NCBI GenBank assembly: GCA_009782955.1
Contig: WRIB01000017.1
Span: 1-44,639 of the forward strand
Length of the DNA: 44,639 nt
Origin: Treponema sp.
Lineage (GTDB): Bacteria > Spirochaetota > Spirochaetia > Treponematales > Breznakiellaceae
Direction: 5' to 3'
Numbering within the stretch: position 1 is the stretch's first letter; every line of letters starts with the position of its first letter. The notes beneath the pieces are model-generated. The model searched no databases. It was not told the origin of the DNA and was given only the letters and a program-made list of their open reading frames with translations. Positions 18,399 to 25,965 of this stretch are shown here, piece after piece. The translations under genes and the position numbers were made by a program.

Positions 18399-18407
18399 TG
18401 GTATAGT
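18399..18407 (+). promoter_or_regulatory. Extended -10 promoter of parA
   Basis: TGG-TATAGT lies 6 bases before the parA ATG, with no purine-rich ribosome-binding site between them (only ACTCCT). This predicts a leaderless parA message. Confidence 0.5.
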
Positions 18408-18413
18408 ACTCCT

Positions 18414-19175
18414 ATGGGCAGGGCTTTTGTTTTTGTAAATCAAAAAGGCGGGGTTGGCAAAACCACTTCGGCGGTTAATTTGGGGGCCTACCTGGCCGGT
18501 TCGGGAAAATCGGTACTCCTTGTTGATTTTGATTCCCAGGCAAATCTGACCAGCGGCGTGGGACTGGATAAAAATAAAGTAAAGCCGGGTGTATACGAAC
18601 TGATTTCCGGGATGGCCGGTCCTGACGATGTAATCCGGAAAACATCTGTGGCAGGACTGTCAGTCATACCTTCAAGTATTCATTTGTCAGGAGCGGCGGT
18701 TGAATTGGTGGAAATGGTAAACCGCGACCTTTTTTTAAAAAAAGCTCTGGAGCCGGTTCGCGGTCTGTACGATTTTATTCTGATTGACTGTCCGCCGTCT
18801 CTGGGGGTTCTGACCCTGAACGGGCTTGCTGCGGCGGATTCGGTACTGATTCCCATGCAATGCGAATATTTTGCCATGGAAGGACTTTCTTTGCTCCTTC
18901 AGACTATAAAACGTATTCAGAAGAACCTGAACAAAGAGCTTCAAATCGAAGGGATCTTCTTTACCATGTATGATCAACGGACCCGGCTTGCCCAGGATGT
19001 AGTAAAAGAGGTAAGCGCCTATTTTCGGGAAAAAGTTTTTGAGACAATAATCCCCCGCAATGTGCGAATTTCGGAAGCCCCTTCTCACGGGCTTCCCATA
19101 TCGCATTACGATCCCGGAAGTTCGGGCGGAAAGGCATATCAAAGTTTGGCAGAAGAGGTCCTTTCCCGTGGCTAA
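18414..19175 (+). CDS. parA: ParA/Soj chromosome partitioning ATPase
   Basis: A 253-residue deviant Walker-type ATPase that positions the ParB-parS complex during chromosome segregation. The deviant Walker A, QKGGVGKTTS, spans residues 10-19 with the signature Lys11. LLVDFDSQANLT and FILIDCPPSLGVLTLNGL supply the switch and Walker B regions. Its short N-terminus with no helix-turn-helix marks a chromosomal (small, type Ib-like) ParA. The parB GTG lies inside the last codons, an 8-base overlap, so the two are translationally coupled. No canonical parS (TGTTTCACGTGAAACA) was seen in the window. Confidence 0.95.
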   Translation: MGRAFVFVNQKGGVGKTTSAVNLGAYLAGSGKSVLLVDFDSQANLTSGVGLDKNKVKPGVYELISGMAGPDDVIRKTSVAGLSVIPSSIHLSGAAVELVEMVNRDLFLKKALEPVRGLYDFILIDCPPSLGVLTLNGLAAADSVLIPMQCEYFAMEGLSLLLQTIKRIQKNLNKELQIEGIFFTMYDQRTRLAQDVVKEVSAYFREKVFETIIPRNVRISEAPSHGLPISHYDPGSSGGKAYQSLAEEVLSRG

Positions 19176-20115
19176 AAGCGCTCTTGGCAGAGGACTTTCA
19201 GCATTACTTCCCGACGAAGATACCCCGGAAAACAGTTCCGTAAAAGACAAAACTAACGGCAAAACCGGTTCAGCCGGAAAAGCCGGCGTTAACGGTGAAA
19301 CCGGAGACAAGGGCGCTGAGATCCTTGTAAGGCTGGAAAAGCTCCGTCCCAGTCCGGGCCAGCCGCGCAGACGCTTTGACAAGTCAGAACTGGAAGAGCT
19401 GGCAGCTTCCATTAAGCAGCATGGAATTATTCAGCCGGTTATTGCCGAAAAAAACGGACATGGAAACTATATCATTGTAGCCGGGGAACGCAGGTGCCGG
19501 GCCGCTGCCATAGCGGGCTTAAATGAAGTTCCGGTACTGCTTCGCAGCTATTCCGACCAAAAAAGGCTTGAAGTTGCCCTTATAGAAAACCTTCACCGCA
19601 GCGACCTGAATCCCCTGGAAGAAGCCATGGCTTACAAACAGCTAATGGATACGGCAGGTCTTTCCCAGGATGAAACAGCGGAACGGGTGGGGAAAAACCG
19701 TTCTACCGTGGCAAATGCTCTCCGGCTGCTCAAACTTCCTTCCCGTATGAAGGATGCTCTTGAGGAAGGCAGCCTTAGCGCCGGTCATGCCAGAGCGATA
19801 CTTTCCCTTTCCAAAGGGGCCGATCAGGAAAAGCTTTTTTCGGAGATAACAAATAAGGGCTTTTCCGTACGGGCGGCGGAAAAACGTGCAGCAGAACTCA
19901 GTGCGGACAAGCATGCCGCAAAAAATGAAGGCGGAAAGAACAGCGGAACCAAAAGTACAAAAAAAGACCCTGACATCAAAGCTATGGAAGAAAAATTTAT
20001 CAGGACGTTGGGTACTAAAGTAACAATAAACGGCGGTCTAAAGCGCGGCCGTATTGAAATTGAGTACTATTCCATGGATGATCTGGAAAGAATATACGAT
20101 ATTCTGGAACAATAG
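19168..20115 (+). CDS. parB: ParB/Spo0J chromosome partitioning protein
   Basis: A 315-residue CTPase clamp that loads at parS. It begins MAKSALGRGLSALLPDED, the ParA-stimulating N-terminal motif (LGRGLxALL). A Gly/Thr/Lys-rich linker follows, then the ParB/sulfiredoxin domain with GNYIIVAGERRCRAAAIAG (the GERRxRA CTP-binding motif), the helix-turn-helix (LSQDETAERVGKNRSTVANA) and a C-terminal dimerisation segment. I use the GTG at 19168 because the family N-terminus starts there and AGAAGAGG lies 9 bases upstream; longer versions would read through parA. Confidence 0.95.
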   Translation: MAKSALGRGLSALLPDEDTPENSSVKDKTNGKTGSAGKAGVNGETGDKGAEILVRLEKLRPSPGQPRRRFDKSELEELAASIKQHGIIQPVIAEKNGHGNYIIVAGERRCRAAAIAGLNEVPVLLRSYSDQKRLEVALIENLHRSDLNPLEEAMAYKQLMDTAGLSQDETAERVGKNRSTVANALRLLKLPSRMKDALEEGSLSAGHARAILSLSKGADQEKLFSEITNKGFSVRAAEKRAAELSADKHAAKNEGGKNSGTKSTKKDPDIKAMEEKFIRTLGTKVTINGGLKRGRIEIEYYSMDDLERIYDILEQ

Positions 20116-20236
20116 TTGTTCCTCAATTAACAGAATTTTGGAGCATGCTTAATTTCCCTCTTGAATTACAGAGATTTACGGTTTATTCTAATTCTGTGGT
20201 ACACTCAACCGAGCCTGAAGGGCGAAGGTTCCCCTC

Positions 20237-21097
20237 TTGATCCCTGTTCAACTTCTCGCTTTGGATATGGACGATACCCTTCTTCGTTCGGATCTTTCCA
20301 TTTCTTATCGTACCCGGAATGCTATCCGTAAAGCCGAAGCCAGGGGGGTTATGGTAGTATTGGCTTCTACGCGGGCGCCGTCTGTACTGGAACACTTTTC
20401 GGGCATTCTCGGACTTAACAAAAAGCCTGGTTATCTGATTGCGAATAACGGGACGGTAATCCAGGAAAGCCAAACCGGCGAGATACTGTTCGAACAAATG
20501 ATACCCGCCGATGCTGCGCTGCTGGTTTTTGACATGGCCGATGCAGAAGGTTTTGCCGTTCAGATCTTCGATGAGGATACCCTGTATGTTTCCCGATATA
20601 ACGAATTTTCCGAATATGACAAAAAAATTACCGGTCTTAGGCAGGTGGTGGTGGATAATTTTCGGTCAATGATTGCTTCTGGCTGTCATAAATTATTGAT
20701 CCCCGGCGATCCCATTACCCTGAAGCCTTTGGCCCAGCTTCTGGAAAATCTTACCGATGGAGTAAAGATACACGCGTGTAAACCATACAGGCTGGAAGCA
20801 TTACCTGCCGGCGCAGACAAGGGAAATGCCCTCCGCCTGATTGCAGAAAAATGTTCGATACCGCGTGATGCAGTATTGGCAGTGGGTGATTCGATGAACG
20901 ATGAATCCATGCTACGTTGGGCGGGTTATCCGGTGGCGATGAACAATGCCGACTCAAAGTTAAAAGAAATTGCCGCCCTGGTAACGGAAAAATCCAACGA
21001 CGAAGACGGCGTGGCAGAAATGATAGAACGCTATATTCTGGGGAATAAAACTCTGTCCACGGCAACAATAAACAAAACGAGCGTGAATTATGGCTGA
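20237..21097 (+). CDS. Cof-type HAD-IIB phosphatase
   Basis: A 286-residue haloacid-dehalogenase-family sugar-phosphate or nucleotide phosphatase. Motif I is LALDMDDTLLRSD (nucleophile and acid Asp), motif II lies in VVLASTRAP, and motifs III/IV are DKGNALRLIAEK and AVGDSMNDESMLRWAGYPVAM. The large C2B-type cap between motifs II and III defines the IIB/Cof subclass. The start is a TTG with AAGG upstream; it opens directly into the motif-I strand as is usual for the family. The stop overlaps the next gene's ATG by 8 bases. The substrate cannot be predicted. Confidence 0.9.
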   Translation: MIPVQLLALDMDDTLLRSDLSISYRTRNAIRKAEARGVMVVLASTRAPSVLEHFSGILGLNKKPGYLIANNGTVIQESQTGEILFEQMIPADAALLVFDMADAEGFAVQIFDEDTLYVSRYNEFSEYDKKITGLRQVVVDNFRSMIASGCHKLLIPGDPITLKPLAQLLENLTDGVKIHACKPYRLEALPAGADKGNALRLIAEKCSIPRDAVLAVGDSMNDESMLRWAGYPVAMNNADSKLKEIAALVTEKSNDEDGVAEMIERYILGNKTLSTATINKTSVNYG

Positions 21098-22064
21098 TAA
21101 CGAAGAACTTAAAACGGCGGAAACTGAACAGGCGGCGGACGATAAAAATATTCCTTACAGCACTGTTGACGATACTCCTTCTGTAGTACTGGAACTTATC
21201 TATCAGCTTAAAATAAAAGAAGTCATGTCCACTTCGGTGATCACTGCCGGAAAAAACGATACACTGCGGCATATACAGGGTATGATGAAGGAAAATTCCG
21301 TAACCTGTATTCCCATTACCGAAGATAAAAAACTAATAGGACTGGTGTCCATCGCAGACATTTTAACCGCATTGGACAAGGGTCATATAGATGCAACGGC
21401 AGAAGAAAAAATGACCCGTGACTTAATTGTTCTTGATGCCGACAGGCCGCTTTCTTTTGCTATTTCCTCTCTTAATAAGTACCGTTTTAATCACTTTCCG
21501 GTTGTTAATAAGGAAAATGAACTTCAGGGGATCATTACGGCAAAAAATGTGATTAGCACACTTTTGGTTGAAATTAATAGAGAAGTACTCAAGCTGGAAA
21601 AGATACATCAGAAAAAAGATTCGGGCGGAGCTTATTCGGAAATGGAATTTGCCTCGGAAAAACACGATTTTGATTCGGCCGGCCATGCTTCGACTGAAAT
21701 TAAAAAAACCCTGAAAAAACGCGAAATAGATCCTCAAATTATCCGGCGTGTAGCCATTGCCAGTTATGAACTTGAAATAAACCTGGTTGCCCATTCCGAT
21801 GGAGGCGCATTGGGCTGTTCGATTCAGGGCGATAAAGTAACAGTTGTCGCCACCGATAACGGTCCCGGAATTCCCGATATAAATAAAGCGTTGCAGGAAG
21901 GATGGTCAACAGCCAGTGAATTGGTCCGTTCCCTTGGTTTTGGGGCCGGAATGGGACTGGCAAATACAAAACGGGTAAGCGATGAATTTACAATTAGTTC
22001 AAAAGTGGGAGAAGGTACCACAGTACGTTCGGTAATTTTCCTTAATTCATCCAAAAATGAATAG
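21090..22064 (+). CDS. CBS-pair protein with C-terminal HATPase domain
   Basis: A 324-residue soluble regulator. Residues about 40-165 form a CBS pair (KEVMSTSVITAGKNDTLRHI, then EKMTRDLIVLDADRPLSFAI), which usually binds adenine nucleotides. Residues about 205-320 form a GHKL/HATPase domain like anti-sigma or serine-kinase proteins: N-box ASYELEINLVAHSDGG, G1 VVATDNGPGIPD, G2 LGFGAGMGLANTKRV. It would phosphorylate or bind a partner in response to energy charge; the partner is unknown. The coding region overlaps the HAD gene by 8 bases and is followed after 11 bases by the DRTGG gene. Confidence 0.88.
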   Translation: MADNEELKTAETEQAADDKNIPYSTVDDTPSVVLELIYQLKIKEVMSTSVITAGKNDTLRHIQGMMKENSVTCIPITEDKKLIGLVSIADILTALDKGHIDATAEEKMTRDLIVLDADRPLSFAISSLNKYRFNHFPVVNKENELQGIITAKNVISTLLVEINREVLKLEKIHQKKDSGGAYSEMEFASEKHDFDSAGHASTEIKKTLKKREIDPQIIRRVAIASYELEINLVAHSDGGALGCSIQGDKVTVVATDNGPGIPDINKALQEGWSTASELVRSLGFGAGMGLANTKRVSDEFTISSKVGEGTTVRSVIFLNSSKNE

Positions 22065-22075
22065 GGAGAGCCAAC

Positions 22076-22417
22076 ATGACAATACGTGAAGCTGCCGCTA
22101 TGCTGGGTGCGGAAATAATTCAGGATCAATTTGAAGATACTCCGCTGGCAGGTGCTTATACATCGGATCTTCTTTCTGATGTTATGGCCAACGCCAAAGA
22201 AGGCGGGGCGCTGATTACCATACAGGCACATAAAAACACCGTAGCGGTATCGACTTTGGTTAATATTTCTGTTATTATTCTCTGTAATAACAGACCCGTC
22301 CAGGATGATGAAATGCTGGAGGCAGCCAGGGACGAAGGTATTGCGGTGATACGGACAACAGAAAATCAATTTACCGTGTCGGGAAAATTATTCGCAGCGT
22401 TTCATGCTGGCTCTTAG
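22076..22417 (+). CDS. DRTGG-domain protein
   Basis: A 113-residue protein resembling a stand-alone DRTGG domain, the fold also found in HPr kinase N-terminal regions and CBS/DRTGG pyrophosphatases. It begins TIREAAAMLGAEIIQ, like other small DRTGG proteins, and contains YTSDLLSDVMANAKEGGALI and a terminal VSGKLFAAF. No kinase P-loop is present, so it is likely a ligand-binding or partner-binding module, not an enzyme. AGGGAGAG precedes the ATG. It sits between the CBS-HATPase and PHP genes, an order I associate with hydrogenase-linked regulatory clusters in other anaerobes. Confidence 0.75.
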   Translation: MTIREAAAMLGAEIIQDQFEDTPLAGAYTSDLLSDVMANAKEGGALITIQAHKNTVAVSTLVNISVIILCNNRPVQDDEMLEAARDEGIAVIRTTENQFTVSGKLFAAFHAGS

Positions 22418-22448
22418 TTTTTAAATACAGGAAAACCATTATAGGTTG

Positions 22449-22484
22449 CTGTCAGGAGACAGATTCGCTGTTGGACGAAGCGAA
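22449..22484 (+). promoter_or_regulatory. Two tandem hairpins in the PHP gene leader
   Basis: CTGTC-AGGA-GACAG (22449-22462) and TTCGCT-N9-AGCGAA (22464-22484) are adjacent perfect inverted repeats in the 102-base leader of the PHP gene. They may be an mRNA-stability or attenuation structure; no known riboswitch is recognised. Confidence 0.35.
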
Positions 22485-22519
22485 ATGTAATTACGCTGAA
22501 AAATAAGCAGAATTAAATT

Positions 22520-23281
22520 ATGTTGGCGGACTTTCATAATCATTCTTGTCTTTCTCCCTGCGGTTCCCTGGATATGTCTCCGCGTGTTATTGCGGAAATT
22601 GCGGCGAAAAGAAATGTAGAAATACTTGCCCTGACCGATCACAATTCCAGCCGGAATTGTCCTGCTTTTGCTTTCCATTGCAAGCGTATGGGAATAATTC
22701 CTTTATACGGTCTGGAAGTAACCACTCAGGAAGAAGTCCATATGCTTTCGCTTTTTGCCGGACTAAATGAAGCACTTGCATTCGGAGAATATATTTATTC
22801 GATTATTACCCCTTTTCCCAACAAGCCGGAAATAGCCGGAGATCAGGTTTATGTCGACAAGGATGACAACATCGAAGGTGAATTGGAGTTCTATTTATCC
22901 GGTGCGGCTGCAATTGGAGTGGGTGAACTTGGTCTTAAAACAGTGGAATTTGGAGGTATTGTAATTCCTGCCCATGTGGACAGACCTGCTTTTTCAATGT
23001 CGAGCCAGCTTGGCGTGGTTGTAAAGGGCCCATGGGCGGCTGTGGAGTGTGTCCAGATTCCGCCTTATGAAGTAATGGGAAATATTACTTCAAGGCTGCT
23101 TAAAACCCACAGTTTTCCCCTTATTCGCAGTTCCGATGCCCATTTTACTGAACATATTGGCCGCCGGTCTTTTGAACTTGATATTACCGTGGAAGAACTG
23201 CTTCCCAACGGCATGGATGGCGATGCAGATTTAAAGGCAGTTCTGCAGGCGCTGAAAACGCGTCCCCGGGACAGATGGTAA
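22520..23281 (+). CDS. PHP-domain metal-dependent phosphoesterase-like protein
   Basis: A 253-residue PHP-family protein. Metal ligands are visible in order: ADFHNHSCLSPCG (residues 3-15), ALTDHNSSRNCPAF, GLEVTTQEEVHML, IPAHVDRPAFS and IRSSDAHF. Such proteins act as phosphoesterases or nucleases; the substrate is unknown. The context is CBS-HATPase, DRTGG and PHP in a row, suggesting a shared regulatory function, perhaps of redox or hydrogen metabolism. It is preceded by a structured leader and followed by a 596-base gene-free region, so it is the end of this operon. Confidence 0.88.
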   Translation: MLADFHNHSCLSPCGSLDMSPRVIAEIAAKRNVEILALTDHNSSRNCPAFAFHCKRMGIIPLYGLEVTTQEEVHMLSLFAGLNEALAFGEYIYSIITPFPNKPEIAGDQVYVDKDDNIEGELEFYLSGAAAIGVGELGLKTVEFGGIVIPAHVDRPAFSMSSQLGVVVKGPWAAVECVQIPPYEVMGNITSRLLKTHSFPLIRSSDAHFTEHIGRRSFELDITVEELLPNGMDGDADLKAVLQALKTRPRDRW

Positions 23282-23357
23282 ATTGCCGCCTACATCCATC
23301 ATGAAAACCTCTATCTGCCGCTGTGCCTGGCATACCGTGTTGTGCATTATTTTTTAG

Positions 23358-23736
23358 AAAGGGGTGGGCGCTAGGTCGGGTAATTACCAAAAGCCGGACT
23401 GAACACATGCACACGCAGCTTTGCTGCGATCTATGATAATTTCCTTGCGCTCGCGGGCCGAAGGCACGCATCGAAACTAATGTTGCCACATAGGTGGGAG
23501 GGGGGTTACTCAACAACCATTTGGCGTGCTACAACAGCAGCGACTTTCTGATTGACCACGAAAGTGGTCTACCTTACGTCCGTCAACTGCAGCCACTTTC
23601 TGATTGACCGCGAAAGCGGTCTACCTCACTATGGTCTGAATGAGTGTTCCTCCTCCCACCGATATAGGAAGATTGATGTGTTTAGTCCGACCAATGGATT
23701 CTACGCGGTTTTTTCAGGGCTTTTGCCCACCCCTTT
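23358..23736. ncRNA. Candidate 379-base structured RNA or palindromic element
   Basis: Three complementary arm pairs are nested in order. Arm 1: 23358-23369 with 23725-23736, 12 perfect pairs. Arm 2: 23395-23408 with 23676-23689, 14 pairs including one G-U. Arm 3: 23493-23512 with 23641-23660, about 19 of 20 positions pairing when G-U is allowed. The central loop holds two GAAA-capped hairpins, and an extra hairpin (CGCAGC-TTT-GCTGCG) occupies 23414-23428 in the left arm. This gives a multibranched fold closed over 379 bases. The strand is unknown, but GAAA tetraloops and the direction of the G-U pairs favour the plus strand as RNA. A non-autonomous palindromic element is the alternative. Confidence 0.5.
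23542..23626 (+). repeat. Two 33-base direct repeats, each a GAAA-capped hairpin
   Basis: The units 23542-23574 and 23594-23626 are identical except at three positions. Each contains a 6-bp stem with a GAAA loop: GACCAC-GAAA-GTGGTC and GACCGC-GAAA-GCGGTC. Two of the three differences are the two partners of one stem pair (A-T against G-C), so pairing is maintained. The period is 52 bases. Confidence 0.8.
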
Positions 23737-23813
23737 GCTTGGTTTATTCGGAATAACTATATTGCCAGATTCAGAGGTAAATTGTGATTTGTATCGTTTT
23801 TGTAAATCCGCTA

Positions 23814-23843
23814 TTGCATAGACAGGCGATTGTATTATATACT
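23814..23843 (+). promoter_or_regulatory. Promoter of the TmpA-like gene
   Basis: TTGCAT (23814-23819), an 18-base spacer and TATACT (23838-23843) lie 35 bases before the start codon. A GGGAGG ribosome-binding site follows, so this is a conventional promoter with a leader. Confidence 0.5.
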
Positions 23844-23877
23844 ATAAGTTATATTATTCGGGAGGTATTTCAAAACC

Positions 23878-24987
23878 ATGAAACTACGCATACAGTATTT
23901 TATACTGGTCGGGCTTTTTGTTTCCTTTGCCTTTTTTTCCTGTAAAACCCCAGACGCAGGCGCTACTGCATCCCTGACAGGCGGTGCAGGTTTGGTTCAA
24001 CAGGAGCTTACCGGCCCTGCCGATGAAGCTTCTTTGCAGGCTTATGCCGAAGCAATGGCGAAGGCTAAAGAAGCCCGTTCCATGGCGGAGTATGTTAATG
24101 GTCCTGCCCATTACCCCAATGAATGGAAACTTGCTGAAACCCATTTTTCAGCGGCCGGTAATCGCGGCGGCGATCCTGAAACCAGGGAAGACGCTAATGT
24201 CAGAATTGCAGAGTGGAACACTGTTAAACTTGAATATGATGAAATTTACAGGAAATCTTTGGATCAATTTGCAAGTGAACAACAGGTAGCTTTGGCCAAT
24301 GCAAAAGGAAAAGCCGTAGAAGCCGGCGCTGAAGATTTGGTACCGGATCGGTTTGCAATGGCCAATGCAATGGCCGATAAATCCAGGGAATTATATGAAA
24401 ACGGCGATATTCAGGGTTCTATAAACGCCGGAAAGGAAGCCCAGGATCGTTACCGGATTTTGGAAACTCTGGCGTTGGCCAGGGCCAAACAGGAAGAGGC
24501 TGACGAATACAATTTCTTCACTGTGGATCCGGACAATTATGTACTTGCAGCCGAAGCCGGAAATGATGCTGTAGACTTTTACGACGAAGGCAATCTGGCA
24601 AAAGCCCAGGCTGAAGCAACAGCGGCCTATAATGGGTTCAGGGAAGTGATTAAAAACGGCTGGTCTGAACCGGTTGAAGAGAAAACTTCTGCGGCAATTG
24701 AATCAAGAACCCATGCTCAGGAAATCAAGGCGGATGTGGCTGCGAGATCCGATTTTGCTGCTGCGGAAAATGTATACAACGAGGCTTATGTTGCGTTACG
24801 GGCCGAAAAATATACCGAAGCAATAGAGCTGTTTGAAGAATCCGACAGGCTTTTTGAAATTGCCTATAACAATGCAATGGACAAACGAAGAATTGCAGAG
24901 GAAGCACTACGGCGTGCGGAAGAGAAACTTACAGAAAGCGAAGAGTTTGCCCAGTATGCGGATGATATCATCGGAGGAGACGAATAA
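23878..24987 (+). CDS. TmpA-like treponemal lipoprotein
   Basis: A 369-residue predicted lipoprotein with a signal peptide ending FAFFSC (acylated Cys22), a spirochaetal lipobox. The mature part is Ala/Glu-rich and mostly helical, with repeated helical pairs such as LQAYAEAMAKAKEARSMAEY and ANAMADKSRELYENGDIQGS, suggesting a TPR-like or coiled-coil rod. The arrangement, a lipoprotein gene overlapping by one base a secreted LysM gene (TAATG), matches what I recall of treponemal tmpA-tmpB. Likely an envelope protein exposed to the periplasm. The function of TmpA is not established. Confidence 0.65.
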   Translation: MKLRIQYFILVGLFVSFAFFSCKTPDAGATASLTGGAGLVQQELTGPADEASLQAYAEAMAKAKEARSMAEYVNGPAHYPNEWKLAETHFSAAGNRGGDPETREDANVRIAEWNTVKLEYDEIYRKSLDQFASEQQVALANAKGKAVEAGAEDLVPDRFAMANAMADKSRELYENGDIQGSINAGKEAQDRYRILETLALARAKQEEADEYNFFTVDPDNYVLAAEAGNDAVDFYDEGNLAKAQAEATAAYNGFREVIKNGWSEPVEEKTSAAIESRTHAQEIKADVAARSDFAAAENVYNEAYVALRAEKYTEAIELFEESDRLFEIAYNNAMDKRRIAEEALRRAEEKLTESEEFAQYADDIIGGDE

Positions 24988-25916
24988 TGAACAGAAAATT
25001 ATTAAATTTGCTGGTTTTACTTTTTGTCGCCGTTTTTTGTTTTGCCCAGGAAGCGGATTTTCAGGATGACGATTCCTTAGAAATAGAATTCCAGGACGAA
25101 GATTATCAGGATGACGATTCCCTTGAAATAGAATTCCAGGACGAAGATTATCAGGAAGATGATTCTCTGTCACCAGATTCCCAGGAAGAAGAAACAGAAG
25201 CCACTTCTGCCGGGGTTTCTTCTCCTGTTGAAATCCCCTCTGAAATTCTTAACAATCAGTACTATCTGGAAAGTATCCGTTTGAATGAACTGGCAAAGGA
25301 AGCTTTTGAAGAAGGGAATTATGACGCTTCTGCTGACTATGCCGAACGGGCTGCCGAATATGCACGGCTTTCCGACGAATATGTAAATATGCGGCTTGCA
25401 GAAACCGCTTTTGAAAGGGCTCATAGCCGTTATACCTGGGCCGGTTCTGTAGGCGCCGCTACGCGGTATCCTGCACAATACCGGGCAGCTGTTGCTGCAT
25501 ATAACGAAGCTGTAGCGGCGCGCCAGGCTGAAAATTGGGATAATACCTTCGATGCGTCCAACCGGGTTTTAGCTGCATTGGCTAACGTAAAAGGTTTTGA
25601 TGGCGAAAGCGGTTCTTTTGCCAGTGCCCTGCCGCCAAAGCCCATTCATGAATCACAGCGGCCTGCACAGGGAACACTGCCTGCACAATACACTGTCCGG
25701 CAATGGAATAATACAGGAGATTGTTTTTCCGCCATTGCCAGCTGGTCATGGGTTTATGGTGATGCTTACCAGTGGCGGAAATTGTACGAAGCCAATAAGC
25801 ATAAACTTCCCAATCCGGACAATCCTCATTTAATGCTGCCCGGCATGGTACTTGATATACCCAGCTTGCAGGGTGAAACCCGCTCCGGTATGTGGAATCC
25901 GTCAGCGGAATATTAG
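24987..25916 (+). CDS. TmpB-like secreted protein with LysM-type C-terminus
   Basis: A 309-residue exported protein. The signal peptide (LLVLLFVAVFCFA) is cut before QEADF. An acidic stretch of 15-residue repeats (unit DYQDDDSLEIEFQDE, about residues 24-60) follows, then helical TPR-like repeats (SIRLNELAKEAFEEGNYDAS). The C-terminal LysM-like domain (residues about 230-295) has YTVRQWNNTGDCFSAIA, YQWRKLYEANKHKLPNPDNP and LMLPGMVLDIPS. LysM binds peptidoglycan, so the protein probably anchors to the wall in the periplasm together with its lipoprotein neighbour. The ATG overlaps the upstream stop by one base. A strong terminator follows. Confidence 0.75.
   Translation: MNRKLLNLLVLLFVAVFCFAQEADFQDDDSLEIEFQDEDYQDDDSLEIEFQDEDYQEDDSLSPDSQEEETEATSAGVSSPVEIPSEILNNQYYLESIRLNELAKEAFEEGNYDASADYAERAAEYARLSDEYVNMRLAETAFERAHSRYTWAGSVGAATRYPAQYRAAVAAYNEAVAARQAENWDNTFDASNRVLAALANVKGFDGESGSFASALPPKPIHESQRPAQGTLPAQYTVRQWNNTGDCFSAIASWSWVYGDAYQWRKLYEANKHKLPNPDNPHLMLPGMVLDIPSLQGETRSGMWNPSAEY
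25056..25169 (+). repeat. 45-bp tandem repeat inside the tmpB-like gene
   Basis: Two complete units (25056-25100 and 25101-25145) differ at only three positions; a third, partial unit follows. Each encodes 15 acidic residues. The near identity indicates recent duplication and possible copy-number variation. Confidence 0.85.
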
Positions 25917-25926
25917 AGTTTTTACC

Positions 25927-25955
25927 AAAAGACGCCGGTATCTCCGGCGTCTTTT
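25927..25955. terminator. Bidirectional rho-independent terminator
   Basis: AAAAGACGCCGG (25927-25938), loop TATCT, CCGGCGTCTTTT (25944-25955), continuing into a T-run. The left arm begins with AAAA, so it also works in reverse. It separates the convergent tmpB-like and Nudix genes. Confidence 0.9.
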
Positions 25956-25965
25956 TTTTGTATCA

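Larger units (their letters stand above)
23282..23877. other. Gene-free region with a large nested inverted repeat
   Basis: 596 bases without a credible gene; the ORFs crossing it are interrupted by the repeats and resemble nothing known. It holds a nested inverted repeat (23358-23736, separate entry), two hairpin repeats inside it, and at its right end the promoter of the TmpA-like gene. Positions 23282-23357 show nothing notable. Confidence 0.7.

Noticed and set aside
23184-23516. 110-codon minus-strand ORF overlapping the PHP gene end
   Set aside because: Antisense to a conserved coding region and extends into repeats, with no supporting start signals.
23542-23626. Possible CRISPR array
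   Set aside because: Only two repeat units, hairpin arms differ between them, the intervening sequence is just 19 bases, and no cas genes are near.
23358-23736. Group II intron remnant
   Set aside because: No domain V signature (AGC...CGU helix) or reverse transcriptase fragment was seen; GNRA loops alone are not enough.
23552-23821. 89-codon ORF on the plus strand in the gene-free region
   Set aside because: It runs through both hairpin repeats and an arm of the inverted repeat, has no ribosome-binding site and resembles no protein family.
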